A stretch of 64,000 nucleotides of DNA from Olsenella massiliensis. GTDB lineage: Bacteria; Actinomycetota; Coriobacteriia; Coriobacteriales; Atopobiaceae. Shown piece by piece: positions 36,215-45,816 of this stretch (its first letter is position 1; each line of letters starts with the position of its first letter). A program made the translations under genes and the position numbers. The notes under the pieces were generated by a model. It was not told where the DNA came from. It made no database searches and was given only the letters and a program-made list of their open reading frames with translations. Location of the stretch: contig NZ_LN898210.1 of assembly GCF_001457795.1 (NCBI RefSeq), positions 248,001 through 312,000 of the forward strand. The letters run 5' to 3'.

Positions 36215-37309
36215 CTAGGCCTCGCTCGTGGGCCCGTCGCCCAGGAGGGGCTCCCCCACCCGCTCGTCGCCCAGCTCGAGCCCGCAGGCGACGCGCACCT
36301 TGTGGTCAACCTCCTCGCGCAGGTCGGGATTGGTGGCCAAAAACTCCTTGGCCGCCTCGCGACCCTGACCCAGGCGTTCCTCGCCATAGGTGAACCAGGA
36401 CCCGGCCTTCTCGACGATGTCATAGTCGACGGCCATGTCGAGGATGGAGCCCTCCTTGGAGATGCCCGTGCCGTACATGATGTCAAACTCCGCCTGCTTG
36501 AACGGGGGCGCGACCTTGTTCTTGACGACCTTGACGCGGACGCGGTTGCCGACGATCTCGTTGTTGCGCTTGATGGAGTCGATGCGACGTATGTCCATGC
36601 GGACGGACGAGAAGAACTTGAGGGCGCGGCCGCCCGGCGTGGTCTCGGGGTTGCCGAACATGATGCCGATCTTCTCGCGCAGCTGGTTGATGAAGACGCA
36701 GGTGGTTTTTGACTTGGAGAGCGACCCGGCGAGCTTGCGCAGGGCCTGGCTCATGAGACGTGCCTGAAGGCCGACCGTGGTGTCGCCGATCTCACCCTCT
36801 ATCTCGGCGCGGGGCACCAGCGCCGCGACGGAGTCTATGACGACGACGTCGATGGAGCCCGAGCGCACGAGCATGTCGCAGATCTCGAGCGCCTGCTCGC
36901 CCGTGTCGGGCTGGGAGATGAGCACCTCGTCTATGTCGACGCCGATGCGCGCGGCATAGCTGGGGTCGAGCGCGTGCTCCGCGTCGATGAAGGCGACCAT
37001 GCCCCCCATGGCCTGGGCCTCGGCAAGGATCTCGAGGGACAGCGTCGTCTTGCCGGAGGACTCGGGGCCGTAGATCTCGACGATGCGGCCGCGGGGCACG
37101 CCGCCGATGCCGAGCGCCGCGTCAAGGGCGATGGAGCCCGTGGGGATGGCCTCCACCTCAAGGTCCGTACCGCCGTCGCCGAAGCGCATGATGGCCCCGC
37201 TGCCAAACTTCTTGTTGATCTCCTTGGCGGTGGCCTCGATCATCTTGTCGCGCTCCTCGCCGTAGGTCTTCTCGTGGACCTCGCGCGCGGGAGCCTTGCT
37301 CTTTGCCAT
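36215..37309 (-). CDS. recA: Recombinase RecA
   Basis: A 364-residue RecA. Walker A GPESSGKT at residues 81-88, Walker [10 protein letters not shown], the L2 loop region, and the conserved MRFGDG and NQLREKIG motifs are all present. It drives strand exchange and LexA cleavage. A perfect LexA box lies 40 bases upstream. Only the rny gap interrupts the recA-recX-rny run. Confidence 0.98.
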   Translation of the reverse strand: MAKSKAPAREVHEKTYGEERDKMIEATAKEINKKFGSGAIMRFGDGGTDLEVEAIPTGSIALDAALGIGGVPRGRIVEIYGPESSGKTTLSLEILAEAQAMGGMVAFIDAEHALDPSYAARIGVDIDEVLISQPDTGEQALEICDMLVRSGSIDVVVIDSVAALVPRAEIEGEIGDTTVGLQARLMSQALRKLAGSLSKSKTTCVFINQLREKIGIMFGNPETTPGGRALKFFSSVRMDIRRIDSIKRNNEIVGNRVRVKVVKNKVAPPFKQAEFDIMYGTGISKEGSILDMAVDYDIVEKAGSWFTYGEERLGQGREAAKEFLATNPDLREEVDHKVRVACGLELGDERVGEPLLGDGPTSEA

Positions 37310-37349
37310 GCTGTCTCCTCAGGTCGTGACTACGCGAATGACTATATGC

Positions 37350-37361
37350 GAACACCCGTTC
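37350..37361. promoter_or_regulatory. LexA box upstream of recA
   Basis: GAACACCCGTTC is an exact GAAC-N4-GTTC dyad, 41 bases before the recA start. It indicates SOS control of recA-recX, consistent with lexA in the same window. Confidence 0.85.
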
Positions 37362-37523
37362 TATGTCAATCAAGCTGCCACAAGCGTACGAGCGGTGACT
37401 GGCAGGGGGCTTGCAAAAAGCTGGCGGCATCCTCGCGCCCTGCCGCGCGGCAAGCGTGAGGCGGCCTCTGAGCAGGCGGGCGGATGAGACCGTGGTCCCG
37501 TGGCGTCTCTTCCGCGCGTCCGT

Positions 37524-38057
37524 CTATGGCCTGGCGCCCTCAATCTCCTCACAAAGGAGGCGCAAGGCGCGACGGACCGCCTGACGGCGCACGGACGCCC
37601 TGTCGCCCGAGAAGCGCTCGAGGACGCAGCGCGTGCCGTCTGGGCCGTGCACGCCAAACCACACCGTTCCGACGGGCCTGCCGGGCTCTGCGCCGTCCGG
37701 GCCGGCTATGCCCGTCACCGAGACGCCAAAGTCGCTTCCGACGACGCGCGTGACGCCCTCGGCCATCTGGGCGGCGCAGGGCGCCGAGACGGCGCCTCGC
37801 GCCGGGTCGCTCAGGACGTCCTGCGCCACGCCGAGCACTCGCGCCTTCACGGACGTCGCGTAGGAGACGACGCCACCCACGAGCGCGGCGGACGAGCCGG
37901 GCACGGAGGTGAGGGCGCCGCACACCAGGCCGCCCGTGCAGGACTCCGCGCAGCCGACGGTCACGCCGCGCGAGCGCGCCGCACGCACCACCCGCCGCGC
38001 GAGTGCCTCCTCGCCCGGGGCGTCCGGGGCCCCTTTCGCCCGTGCGCCGTCGCCCAT
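37524..38057 (-). CDS. cinA: CinA C-terminal family nicotinamide-nucleotide amidase
   Basis: A 177-residue stand-alone CinA C-terminal domain that deamidates nicotinamide mononucleotide. It shows the family motifs AESCTGGLV near residue 37, GSSAALVGGVVSYAT and VTGIAGPDGAEPGRPVGTVW. The N-terminal MoCF-like domain of long CinA is absent. It sits between pgsA and recA as usual. Confidence 0.93.
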   Translation of the reverse strand: MGDGARAKGAPDAPGEEALARRVVRAARSRGVTVGCAESCTGGLVCGALTSVPGSSAALVGGVVSYATSVKARVLGVAQDVLSDPARGAVSAPCAAQMAEGVTRVVGSDFGVSVTGIAGPDGAEPGRPVGTVWFGVHGPDGTRCVLERFSGDRASVRRQAVRRALRLLCEEIEGARP

Positions 38058-38061
38058 GGCC

Positions 38062-38655
38062 CTACCCCTTCCTGACGATGACGTGCCAGGACTTCATGAA
38101 GTAGTCCAGGCCGGACCAGATCGTGAGGACGACCGCCGCCGCGAGGCATAGCCGAAACGCCGTCGCAAGCAGGTTGACGTACGTCCCCTGCGGCAGGGCC
38201 ATGACGAGAAGGAGCCCCGATATGGCCACCATCGTCGTGGCGGTCTTCCATTTTCCCAGGTCGCTCGCCGCGACGACCTCGCCCTCGGAGGCGACCACCA
38301 TCCGCAGCCCCGAGACGAGGAACTCGCGGGCGACGACGACGAGCAGAACCCAGGGGCTGACCCATCCCATCTCGAGCAGGAAGCAGAGGGACACGACGAC
38401 GACGAGCTTGTCGGCGATGGGGTCGAGGAACTTGCCGAAGGTCGTCACCTCGTCGCGACTGCGCGCCAGGTACCCGTCGAGCTTGTCGGTGAGCGACAGG
38501 AGGACGAAGAGAACGGCGACGAGAGCCAGGCCGGGCTGGAACTCCCCCGGCACGGGCGCCCCCGCAAGCTCGGCCGCGAACAGCCAGGCGGGCACGAGCG
38601 CCACGCGAAGGCAGGTCACGATATTGGCTGGAGTCCAGATTCCCTTAGTCGCCAC
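38062..38655 (-). CDS. pgsA: Phosphatidylglycerophosphate synthase
   Basis: A 197-residue membrane enzyme making phosphatidylglycerophosphate from CDP-diacylglycerol and glycerol-3-phosphate. The signature is DKLDGYLARS then G, D, D (TFGKFLDPIADK). The N-terminus WTPANIVTCLRVALVP is typical of PgsA. The chosen start is GTG 38655 (VATKGIW), which overlaps the rimO stop by 11 bases; the longer reading from 38700 lies inside rimO. It is the second CDP-alcohol transferase in the window. Confidence 0.93.
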   Translation of the reverse strand: MATKGIWTPANIVTCLRVALVPAWLFAAELAGAPVPGEFQPGLALVAVLFVLLSLTDKLDGYLARSRDEVTTFGKFLDPIADKLVVVVSLCFLLEMGWVSPWVLLVVVAREFLVSGLRMVVASEGEVVAASDLGKWKTATTMVAISGLLLVMALPQGTYVNLLATAFRLCLAAAVVLTIWSGLDYFMKSWHVIVRKG

Positions 38656-40000
38656 ATGTCTCACCGTCCTCGTCGGAAACGACCTTGCCCTCGAGCTCAT
38701 AGCAGAACGAGTCCGTCAGCAGGACCCGGACCTTGTCACCGACGGACGCCTCGCCGCAGGCGAGGTGCACCGCGCCGTCGCAGTCGGGCGCCTGGAACCA
38801 GGCGTGGCCTATGAGCTCGACGCCCTCGTCGGTCTCGTCCACGCCGTCAATGATGACGTCAACGACCTCGCCCACGTGGGACGCCGTCGCGGCAAAGCCC
38901 AGGTCCTCGGCGACGTCATGGAGGCGCTGCTCGCGCTCGCGCCGTTCGTCCTCCCCCACCTGGCCGTCCATGCCGGCCGCGCGCGTGCCGTCCTCGCGCG
39001 AGTACGCGAAGACGGAGGTGTAGTCAAACTCCTGCTCCCTCACGAAGTCGAGCAGCTCCTCGAACTCCTCCTCCGTCTCGCCGGGAAAGCCCACGAGCCC
39101 GGTGGTCCTGAGCACCATGTGGGGGATCTCGCGCCTGAGGCGGGAGAAGAGCTCCGCGAGCTCGCGACGTGAGCCGCTGCGGCCCATGGAAGAGAGCACC
39201 CTCTCGTTGCAGTGCTGGATGGGGATGTCAAGGTAGGGCAGCACCTCGCTGACGTCGCGCAACGTCGCGACGAGCTCATCGGTCATGCCCTCGGGCTGCA
39301 GGTAGAGCACGCGCACCCACCCGCCGTACGGGGCGACCTCGCGTGCGACCTGACGCAGGAGCCAGGCCAGGCTCAGCTCGCCCGCGCCGAGGTCATGGCC
39401 CCACACGCCCGTGTCCTGTCCGATGAGGACGATCTCGCGCACGCCGCCTGCCAACAGGTCACGCACCTCAAGGAGGATCTCGTCGGCCGGCCGCGACGCA
39501 TAGCGGCCGCGGATGTAGGGTATGGCGCAGAAGGCGCAGAAGCGGTCGCAGCCGTCGGAGATCTTGACGTAGGCGCTCGCGCCCTCCACGGTGCGCAGGC
39601 TCGCCGAGGCGTCTCGTCCCTGCGCGGCCTGCGGAGGCTCCGTGTCGAGCACGCGCGACACCACCTCGACGATCTGGTCCTCCTCGCTGGTCCTCACGAA
39701 GGCGGCCACCTCGGGAAGCTCCGCCTCAAGGGCGCTTCCGTAGCGGGAGGGCACGCATCCGCACATGATGATGGGTCGTGCGCGGACCCCCCGATGGACG
39801 TCATCGGCGAGCTCCAGGGTGGCCTCGACGGACTCGGAGGTCGCCGAGGCCAGAAAGGAGCAGGTGTTGACGAGCACGACGTCGGCGTCATCGACGTCAT
39901 GGGCCTCGCCGAAGCCCGCGTTGAGCAGCAGCGCCCTCATGCGGTCGGTGTCGACTTCGTTCTTCGCGCAGCCGAGCGTCACGAACAGGCAGGATTGCAT
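38645..40000 (-). CDS. rimO: Ribosomal protein S12 methylthiotransferase
   Basis: A 451-residue radical-SAM enzyme that methylthiolates an Asp of ribosomal protein S12. Markers are FVTLGCAKNEVDTDRM at the N-terminus, NTCSF, MCGCVPSRYG, the CDRFCAFC radical-SAM cluster and a C-terminal TRAM domain. It is one of three methylthiotransferases in this window, the others being miaB and mtaB; the LGCAKN start separates it from them. Confidence 0.95.
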   Translation of the reverse strand: MQSCLFVTLGCAKNEVDTDRMRALLLNAGFGEAHDVDDADVVLVNTCSFLASATSESVEATLELADDVHRGVRARPIIMCGCVPSRYGSALEAELPEVAAFVRTSEEDQIVEVVSRVLDTEPPQAAQGRDASASLRTVEGASAYVKISDGCDRFCAFCAIPYIRGRYASRPADEILLEVRDLLAGGVREIVLIGQDTGVWGHDLGAGELSLAWLLRQVAREVAPYGGWVRVLYLQPEGMTDELVATLRDVSEVLPYLDIPIQHCNERVLSSMGRSGSRRELAELFSRLRREIPHMVLRTTGLVGFPGETEEEFEELLDFVREQEFDYTSVFAYSREDGTRAAGMDGQVGEDERREREQRLHDVAEDLGFAATASHVGEVVDVIIDGVDETDEGVELIGHAWFQAPDCDGAVHLACGEASVGDKVRVLLTDSFCYELEGKVVSDEDGETCGD

Positions 40001-40012
40001 CGACGCCTCCCG

Positions 40013-40510
40013 CTAGCGGTAGTTGACGAACTGGAGCGGCTGGCCGTAGTCGCCCTCCCTGAGCGCGGCGATGACCTGCTGGAGCACGTCGCGGGAGGCG
40101 GAGCTCACCCGAAGCTTGTCCCCCTCGACCGTGGGCTTGCACTTGAGCTTGAGGTCGCGAACGTCCTTCGCGATGCGTTTGGCCGTCTCCTTGTCTATGC
40201 CCTGGACGAGGCTCCCGCTCTGGCGCACCGATGCGCCGGCGGCAGGCTCGACCTTGCCCCAGCGCAGCGCCGCGAGGTCGATCTGACGCTTGGCGAGCTT
40301 GCCGGCGAGGACGTCGCGCACCTGGGCGCATACGAAGTCGGAGGGGGCCTGGATCGTGAAGGTCTCGTCCTTGCGGGAGAAGTCCAGGGTGGCACCCGTC
40401 TGCTTGAGGTCATAGCGCTGCGTCAGCTCGCGCGCCGCCTGCTGGTAGGCGTTGTCCACCTCCTGGAGGTCCACCATCGACACGATGTCAAAGCTTGCTT
40501 CCTTTGCCAT
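40013..40510 (-). CDS. YajQ family nucleotide-binding protein
   Basis: A 165-residue YajQ/DUF520 protein with two alpha/beta repeats. The start MAKEASFDIVS and ends with QFVNYR, both typical. Some homologues bind cyclic di-GMP, others have been linked to tRNA or phage transcription factors, so the role here is open. A CDS start at 40510 is well marked (GGAAGG just upstream). Confidence 0.93.
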   Translation of the reverse strand: MAKEASFDIVSMVDLQEVDNAYQQAARELTQRYDLKQTGATLDFSRKDETFTIQAPSDFVCAQVRDVLAGKLAKRQIDLAALRWGKVEPAAGASVRQSGSLVQGIDKETAKRIAKDVRDLKLKCKPTVEGDKLRVSSASRDVLQQVIAALREGDYGQPLQFVNYR

Positions 40511-40549
40511 GAGGCCTTCCTTCCTGTGACGTTGCTGGTGCCAGGGCGC

Positions 40550-41145
40550 CTAGGCGCCCGTCGAGTCCGTGCCGGCCGCCGAGCGGGAGGTCGCCTTGGA
40601 CGCCGCGGCGTCCGTCTTGCCCGTGCGTAGCGAGAGCTCGCGCGCGACGGGGGCGAGCTGAGGTCACGGGAGGTGTAGCGACGCTCCCAGTCGTCCGCGC
40701 CCGCGGTTCCGCGACGCACGAGGGGGCTGCTCTGCCCCTTGGGCCTCACGGGGGACGTCGTGGCGAAGCCTCCCATGTCACCCGCATATCCGCCGGAGGT
40801 GGGCAGGAGCCCCTGGCTCCCCCGGAAGCCCTCGCGACGGGGCATCCCCACGGACGCGTCGACGTGTCGCGACCGGGCGAGGTCCCTGCCTCCCGCCCGC
40901 TCCCAGTCTGCCATGTCCCGGCTGAACTGCTGGGAGACGGTGCGGGGATTGAGGCCGAGATAGCGCGAGTACGACGCGAGCATGCCCTGGGCGTAGCCGC
41001 TCTTGGGCATGTGGGCAAAGTCGCCCTCCTCAAACGCGACGAGGGCGCGCTCCTTGAGCTTGAGGACCGACGAGGCCTGGGCGATGGAGAGGCCGAGCGC
41101 TCTGCGCCTCTCGACGAGCATCTCGCTGAAGCGTGGACGAGCCAT
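40550..41145 (-). pseudogene. HTH (RodZ/YmfM-position) protein with apparent frameshift
   Basis: A helix-turn-helix protein with an intact N-terminus (MARPRFSEMLVERRRALGLSIAQASSVLKL, about 70 residues of an HTH_25-type domain) and a low-complexity basic tail. As sequenced, the reading shifts into another frame near the G run 40649-40653 and runs on into yajQ. Adding one base to that run restores a tail reading PVARELSLRTGKTDAAASK and ending at a TAG at 40550-40552, about 198 residues. Position after ftsK matches ymfM/rodZ, but I see no transmembrane segment. It may be a sequencing indel rather than a dead gene. Confidence 0.7.
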
Positions 41146-41150
41146 GGTCC

Positions 41151-43703
41151 CTACACCCCCCTAAAGGCGGCTTCTTGGGTCTTGAGCTGCTCGAGGGAGT
41201 CCTTGTCCAGGAGCACCTCCCGAGGCTTCGAGCCGTCCGGCGGGCCGACGACGCCCTTTGCCTCGAGCATGTCCATGATTCTACCAGCACGGGCGTACCC
41301 CACCTTGAGCCTTCGCTGCAGTCCCGAGGTGGAGCCCAGCTGGGAGTCGACGACGATGCTTGCGGCCTCCCACAGAAGCGGGTCGTCCGCCTCGTCCTCC
41401 TCTCCCATGCCCGCGCCGGACGCGCCGGGCTGCCCGGGGACGATCTGCGAGAGGATCTCCTCGTGGTAGTCGGGCGCCGCCTGGGCGCGAATGAACTCCA
41501 CCACGTCGTTGATCTCGCGGTCCGACGTGTAGCAGCCCAGGACGCGGCGGGGCGAGAGGCCGCGGTCCTTGAAGAGCATGTCGCCGTTGCCCAAGAGGCG
41601 CTCGGCGCCCGTCTCGTCAAGGATGACGCGCGAGTCGATGCCCGAGGACACCTTGAGCGCCACGCGGCTGTCGATGTTTGACTTGATGAGACCGGTGACG
41701 ACGTTGGCGGAGGGGCGCTGCGTGGCGATGACGAGATGGATGCCCGCCGCGCGGGCGAGCTGCGCGATGCGGACGATGGACGCCTCGACGTCCTTGCCGG
41801 CGACCATCATGAGGTCTGAGAGCTCGTCGATGATGACGACGAGGAAGGGCATGGGCTCGGGCGGGTTGTCCATCTTGGCGAGGGCGCCGTCTTTGCAGAG
41901 GCGGTTGTAGACCTTGATGTCGCGCGCCCCCGCCTTCTGGAAGACCTTGAGGCGCCGCTCCATCTCCGAGACGGCCCAGGCGAGCGCGCTCGCGGCCTGG
42001 CGAGGCTCCGTGACGACGGGGACGTAGAGGTGCGGAAGGCCGTTGTATGCCGAGAACTCCACGCGCTTGGGGTCGATCATGATGAGGCGCACCTGCTTGG
42101 GAGTGGTGCGCATGAGCAGGGACATGATCATGGAGTTGATCATGACGGACTTGCCCGATCCCGTCGTGCCCGCCACGAGCATGTGAGGCATCTTGGCTAT
42201 GTCGGCGATGACGGGCCTGCCCGCCGAGTCGCGGCCGATGGCCACCTCGAGGGGGCCGCCCGCGGCAAAGGGCAGCACGTCCCCCAGGTGCACGTTCTGG
42301 CGCGACTTGTTGGGAATCTCGATGCCCACGTAGGAGGTGCCTGGGATGGGAGCGAAGATGCGCACCTTCTCGGCGGCGAGCGTGAGCGCGATGTCGTCCT
42401 CGAGGTTGCGGATGCGGTTGACGCGCTCCCCCTCCCCCATCTCGACTCGGAAGGTGGTCACGAGCGGCCCCGAGACGTAGTCAACGACGCGGCCGGTGAG
42501 CCCGAACTCCTCCAGGGTGCCCTGGAGACGCGCGCGCGTCTGGTCGAGCTCCTCCTTGCTGCTCGCGCTTGCGGCGCTGTTGGGGTTGGAGGAGAGCATG
42601 GAGAACCGTGGCAGCTCGTAGCCGTCGGCGTCATCGCCCGGGCGCGACGTCTTGGCCTTGGCCGCAGCGGACACGGGACGGGCGGGCGCCTCCGCGCGGG
42701 CCCGAGAGGTGGTGCAGCTGGGAGTTTGGGCGGCCGCGTGCTTGCGCGGGGTCCCTCGGCGCCCGCGCGCCAGGGAGCGTGCGGCGGCGTCCTCGAGAAA
42801 CGGCGGGACGGCCGGCTGACCTGGCAGGTCGCTCGCAACGTCCAAGGCTCCCTCGCCTGCGATGACGGCCGTCGTCGCGGCGGGCTCGGACGTGGCGACG
42901 TCTATGTCAGGATGACGATGACGCAGCAGCCGCGTGGGCGCCTCCTCCGGCGCCTCGGGGCGCCCCCTCCTGAGGACGGTGGTCTTGCGCGAGCCCAAGA
43001 ACGTGGTCTGGGCGACGTCCTCACGCTGGGCGACGGCATCAGGGAGCCCGTCGTCAAGAGGCCCCTCAAGGTCCACGGGCCGGCGGCGGGCGGCGATGCG
43101 GCGCCGCGCCGACCCCAAGGAGCCCTGAAGGCGCTCGACCAGGCGCGACACCGAGAAGCCGCAGACGACGACGCCCACGATGGCGAGGCCCACGAGGACG
43201 ATGTTGCCGATGACCTGGCCGACGCTCTCGAGGAGGAGCAAGGCAAGCGCCCCGCCCACGTAGCCGCCAAACTCCTTGGCGACCTCGTCCAACAAGACGG
43301 CCGGGGGCTTTACCCCGACGACGTATGAGTTGATGGAGAGCAGGCCCAGGATCGCAAGCGCGATGAGGAGCACGCCCAGCGCGATGTGGCCCGAGAGAGG
43401 CCCGTCGTCAGGCACGAAGAACGTCAGCGCGAGCACGGCGACGGCCACGGGGCAGAGAAGCGCGCCCGCGCCAAAGCACAGGTGAAGCGCCTGACCGCAG
43501 GCCTGCGTCACGATCGCGTCAGAGGGTGCCACGACGGAGACGGCCAGCGCCATGGCGAGCACCATGAGCAGGACCCCGACGATGTCGCCTGCGGTCGTGC
43601 CGCGCAGGCTTCCCAGGGTGCGAGAGGGGCTCGGGGCCCCCGGGCGCGAGACGGGCTTGCGCGTGCGGTTGTGAGCTGCGTTTGATCTACGTAGTGCGGC
43701 CAT
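41151..43703 (-). CDS. ftsK: DNA translocase FtsK/SpoIIIE
   Basis: An 850-residue membrane-anchored translocase that pumps DNA at the septum. About four membrane segments fill residues 35-185, followed by a Ser/Arg/Ala-rich linker and the ATPase motor with Walker A GTTGSGKS and Walker B LVVIIDELSDL. The C-terminal gamma winged helix (GLQRRLKVGYARAGRIMDMLE) reads orienting sequences and activates XerCD. A dif-like site is present at 21.35 kb in this same window. Start 43703. Confidence 0.95.
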   Translation of the reverse strand: MAALRRSNAAHNRTRKPVSRPGAPSPSRTLGSLRGTTAGDIVGVLLMVLAMALAVSVVAPSDAIVTQACGQALHLCFGAGALLCPVAVAVLALTFFVPDDGPLSGHIALGVLLIALAILGLLSINSYVVGVKPPAVLLDEVAKEFGGYVGGALALLLLESVGQVIGNIVLVGLAIVGVVVCGFSVSRLVERLQGSLGSARRRIAARRRPVDLEGPLDDGLPDAVAQREDVAQTTFLGSRKTTVLRRGRPEAPEEAPTRLLRHRHPDIDVATSEPAATTAVIAGEGALDVASDLPGQPAVPPFLEDAAARSLARGRRGTPRKHAAAQTPSCTTSRARAEAPARPVSAAAKAKTSRPGDDADGYELPRFSMLSSNPNSAASASSKEELDQTRARLQGTLEEFGLTGRVVDYVSGPLVTTFRVEMGEGERVNRIRNLEDDIALTLAAEKVRIFAPIPGTSYVGIEIPNKSRQNVHLGDVLPFAAGGPLEVAIGRDSAGRPVIADIAKMPHMLVAGTTGSGKSVMINSMIMSLLMRTTPKQVRLIMIDPKRVEFSAYNGLPHLYVPVVTEPRQAASALAWAVSEMERRLKVFQKAGARDIKVYNRLCKDGALAKMDNPPEPMPFLVVIIDELSDLMMVAGKDVEASIVRIAQLARAAGIHLVIATQRPSANVVTGLIKSNIDSRVALKVSSGIDSRVILDETGAERLLGNGDMLFKDRGLSPRRVLGCYTSDREINDVVEFIRAQAAPDYHEEILSQIVPGQPGASGAGMGEEDEADDPLLWEAASIVVDSQLGSTSGLQRRLKVGYARAGRIMDMLEAKGVVGPPDGSKPREVLLDKDSLEQLKTQEAAFRGV

Positions 43704-43709
43704 GCGGCG

Positions 43710-45371
43710 CTAGACCTCCATAATGACCGGAATGACCATGGGACGCGTGCGCGTCTTGTCCCAGAGGTAGCTGGACAGCGCGCTGCGAGCCGCCTTGCGG
43801 AGCGTCTCGAGATTGCTGCCGCTCTTGTGCGCACGCTTGGACATCTGTTCCTTGACGAGGCGCTGGGCATCCTCGACGAGCCCCTCGGAGTCGAAGGTGA
43901 CGCCGCGGCAGGCGAGTGCCACGTCGCCGACCTCGCCCCCGCGGCGCGACACGGTGACGACGCAGGTGACGATGCCGTCGCTCGCGAGCTTCTGACGGTC
44001 GCGGAACACCACGGGGTCACTGTCCGTCACGTTGAGGCCGTCCACGTAGACCACGCCCGACTCCACGGGCTGGCCCCAGCTCACCTGCCCGTTGCGCATC
44101 TCGAGGGTGTCACCGTTGTCGGCGATGAAGATGTGGTCGCGGGGCACCCCCATGGCCTCGCCCAGGCGCGCGTGGGCGCGCAGATGGACCGCCTCGCCGT
44201 GGACGGGCATGAAGTAGCGCGGACGCGTCATGGCGAGCATGAGCTTGAGCTCCTCCTGCGAGGCGTGGCCCGAGACGTGCACGACGGTCGTTGACTTGTC
44301 AAAGATCGTGCACCCGATCTTCGAGAGCGCGTTGATGATGCCCTGAACGCTCTTCTCGTTGCCGGGAACGGGCGTGGCCGAGATGATCACCGTGTCGTCT
44401 GCCGTGATGGTGAGCGACTTGTGGTCGCCGTTGGCCATGCGGGCCAGGGCGCTCATGGGCTCGCCCTGGCTGCCCGTGCAGAGGACGACGATCTTCTCGT
44501 CGGGAATGTCGTGGACCTCGTAGGCGTCGATGAGGTCGTCCTGGTCAATCTTGAGGTAGCCCAGCTCGCGGGCGATGCGCGTGTTGTTGATCATGGAGCG
44601 GCCCGTGACGACCACCTTGCGACCGACGCAGGTCGCGGCGTCGCAGACCTGCTGGATGCGGTGAATCTGGCTCGAGAACGACGCGACGAAGACGCGACCC
44701 GCGGCGTTCTTGATGATGTGGCGCAGAGACGGCCCCACCGTGGCCTCCGAGGGGGTGTAGCCCGGGCGCGTGGCGTTGGTGGAGTCCGAGAGCAGCAGGT
44801 CGATCCCCATCGTGGAGAAGCGGTTGATGGCCTGATAGTTGGGAAGGCGTCCGTCGATGGGCGTCTGATCGAGCTTGAAGTCGCCGGTGTGGAGCACGGA
44901 GCCCGCCGGGGTGCGCATGTACACGCCGAGCGCCGCCGGGATGGAGTGCGTCTGGGAGAAGAAGTCGATGCTGAAGGCCCCCAGGTTGATGTGGGTGCCG
45001 TTTTTGACCTCGCGGAACTTGGGAGCGTTGAGCTTGTGCTCGGCGAGCTTGCCCTCGATGAGCCCAAGCGTGAGCTTGCTGGAGTAGATGGGCACCTTCC
45101 TGCCCAGGTCCATGAGCAGGTACGGGAGGGAGCCCGTGTGATCCTCGTGCCCGTGGGTTATGAGGATGCCCCTGAGCTTGTCCTCGTTCTCGAGGACGTA
45201 GCTGTAGTCGGGAAGCACCAGGTCAACACCCGGCTGCTCATCGTCGGGAAACATGAGTCCCGCATCGACGAGAACCAGGTCGTCGCCATACTCGAAGGCG
45301 GTCATGTTCTTGCCGATGCCGTCGAGTCCGCCCAGAGGGATGACCCTCAGGGGAGTCTGCTGTTTTGCCAT
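43710..45371 (-). CDS. Ribonuclease J
   Basis: A 553-residue metallo-beta-lactamase/beta-CASP ribonuclease. The metal motif THGHEDHTG is near residue 73; later histidines lie in HTGDFKLD and HVSGHA. It acts as a 5'-3' exo- and endoribonuclease in mRNA turnover, complementing RNase Y and PNPase here. ATG 45371 starts MAKQQTP; the longer reading from 45425 lacks a good start. It is 7 bases before ftsK on the same strand. Confidence 0.95.
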   Translation of the reverse strand: MAKQQTPLRVIPLGGLDGIGKNMTAFEYGDDLVLVDAGLMFPDDEQPGVDLVLPDYSYVLENEDKLRGILITHGHEDHTGSLPYLLMDLGRKVPIYSSKLTLGLIEGKLAEHKLNAPKFREVKNGTHINLGAFSIDFFSQTHSIPAALGVYMRTPAGSVLHTGDFKLDQTPIDGRLPNYQAINRFSTMGIDLLLSDSTNATRPGYTPSEATVGPSLRHIIKNAAGRVFVASFSSQIHRIQQVCDAATCVGRKVVVTGRSMINNTRIARELGYLKIDQDDLIDAYEVHDIPDEKIVVLCTGSQGEPMSALARMANGDHKSLTITADDTVIISATPVPGNEKSVQGIINALSKIGCTIFDKSTTVVHVSGHASQEELKLMLAMTRPRYFMPVHGEAVHLRAHARLGEAMGVPRDHIFIADNGDTLEMRNGQVSWGQPVESGVVYVDGLNVTDSDPVVFRDRQKLASDGIVTCVVTVSRRGGEVGDVALACRGVTFDSEGLVEDAQRLVKEQMSKRAHKSGSNLETLRKAARSALSSYLWDKTRTRPMVIPVIMEV

Positions 45372-45613
45372 GTGCGCGTGCTGTCCTTTCGTGACGTTCT
45401 TGGTCAAAGCTATCTCTGGGGCCACGTCGTGGAGGCCCCGCCATCTTCATCGTGACCATTGTACTATCCCCGCCGTCCGTCACCGAAAAGGGACGGAAGC
45501 CACCATCAACACTCCCGAGGAGCCTGGGCGCCTTTTGCCACGTGGCCAAACGACGCCGGCACGATCAGGGAAGTCCCCGTGAGGGCTCACTGCCGCCGGT
45601 GAGCCATAGGTAC

Positions 45614-45652
45614 GGCTGGACCAGCCGGGAGAGCTCCGAGGCTGGTCCAGAA
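45614..45652. repeat. 39-bp dyad element, copy 1
   Basis: Identical at 38 of 39 positions to the element at 46098-46136. Its ends, CTGGACCAGCC and GGCTGGTCCAG, are complementary, so each copy can form an 11-bp hairpin. The two copies lie in the same orientation, 445 bases apart, flanking the small hydrophobic ORF. Confidence 0.88.
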
Positions 45653-45666
45653 CGGTCAGAAGGAAG

Positions 45667-45690
45667 GCTGTCGCACCACGGTGCGGCAGC
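45667..45690 (-). terminator. Hairpin after the small hydrophobic ORF
   Basis: On the minus strand, a stem GCTGCCGCACC/GGTGCGACAGC with one G-T type mismatch is followed by CTTCCTTCT. It begins directly after the tandem stop codons of the small ORF, so it plausibly ends its transcript. Confidence 0.6.
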
Positions 45691-45693
45691 TTA

Positions 45694-45816
45694 TTACGTG
45701 TTGCGGATGTACTTTACAAGCGCAATGCATCCCAGGACTTGAAGTAAGGCTGTCAGTATCAGGCTGAGATAGGAACAGGCCGAGACGAACAAAACAAACA
45801 GATCAACAGAATGCAT
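45694..45816 (-). CDS. Small hydrophobic peptide, 40 residues (toxin-like)
   Basis: An ORF too short for normal annotation. ATG 45816 is preceded by GAGGGTGATGAATT (a fair ribosome binding site) and it ends with tandem stops TAA TAA. The peptide starts MHSVDLFVLFVS, has one long hydrophobic helix (about residues 5-35) and ends with the charged VKYIRNT. This layout (short, single helix, basic end, hairpin terminator, flanking repeats, gene desert) resembles type I toxin or holin-like peptides of Gram-positive bacteria. No antisense RNA can be proved from sequence alone, so the role is inference. Confidence 0.5.
   Translation of the reverse strand: MHSVDLFVLFVSACSYLSLILTALLQVLGCIALVKYIRNT

Larger units (their letters stand above)
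45372..45693. other. Intergenic island upstream of RNase J
   Basis: A 322-base gap with unusual dyads and no gene. It holds a GGCTCAC/GTGAGCC hairpin (45584-45606 region), one copy of the 39-bp dyad element and the hairpin at 45667-45690. Expected to contain the RNase J promoter; no confident hexamers seen. Confidence 0.4.
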
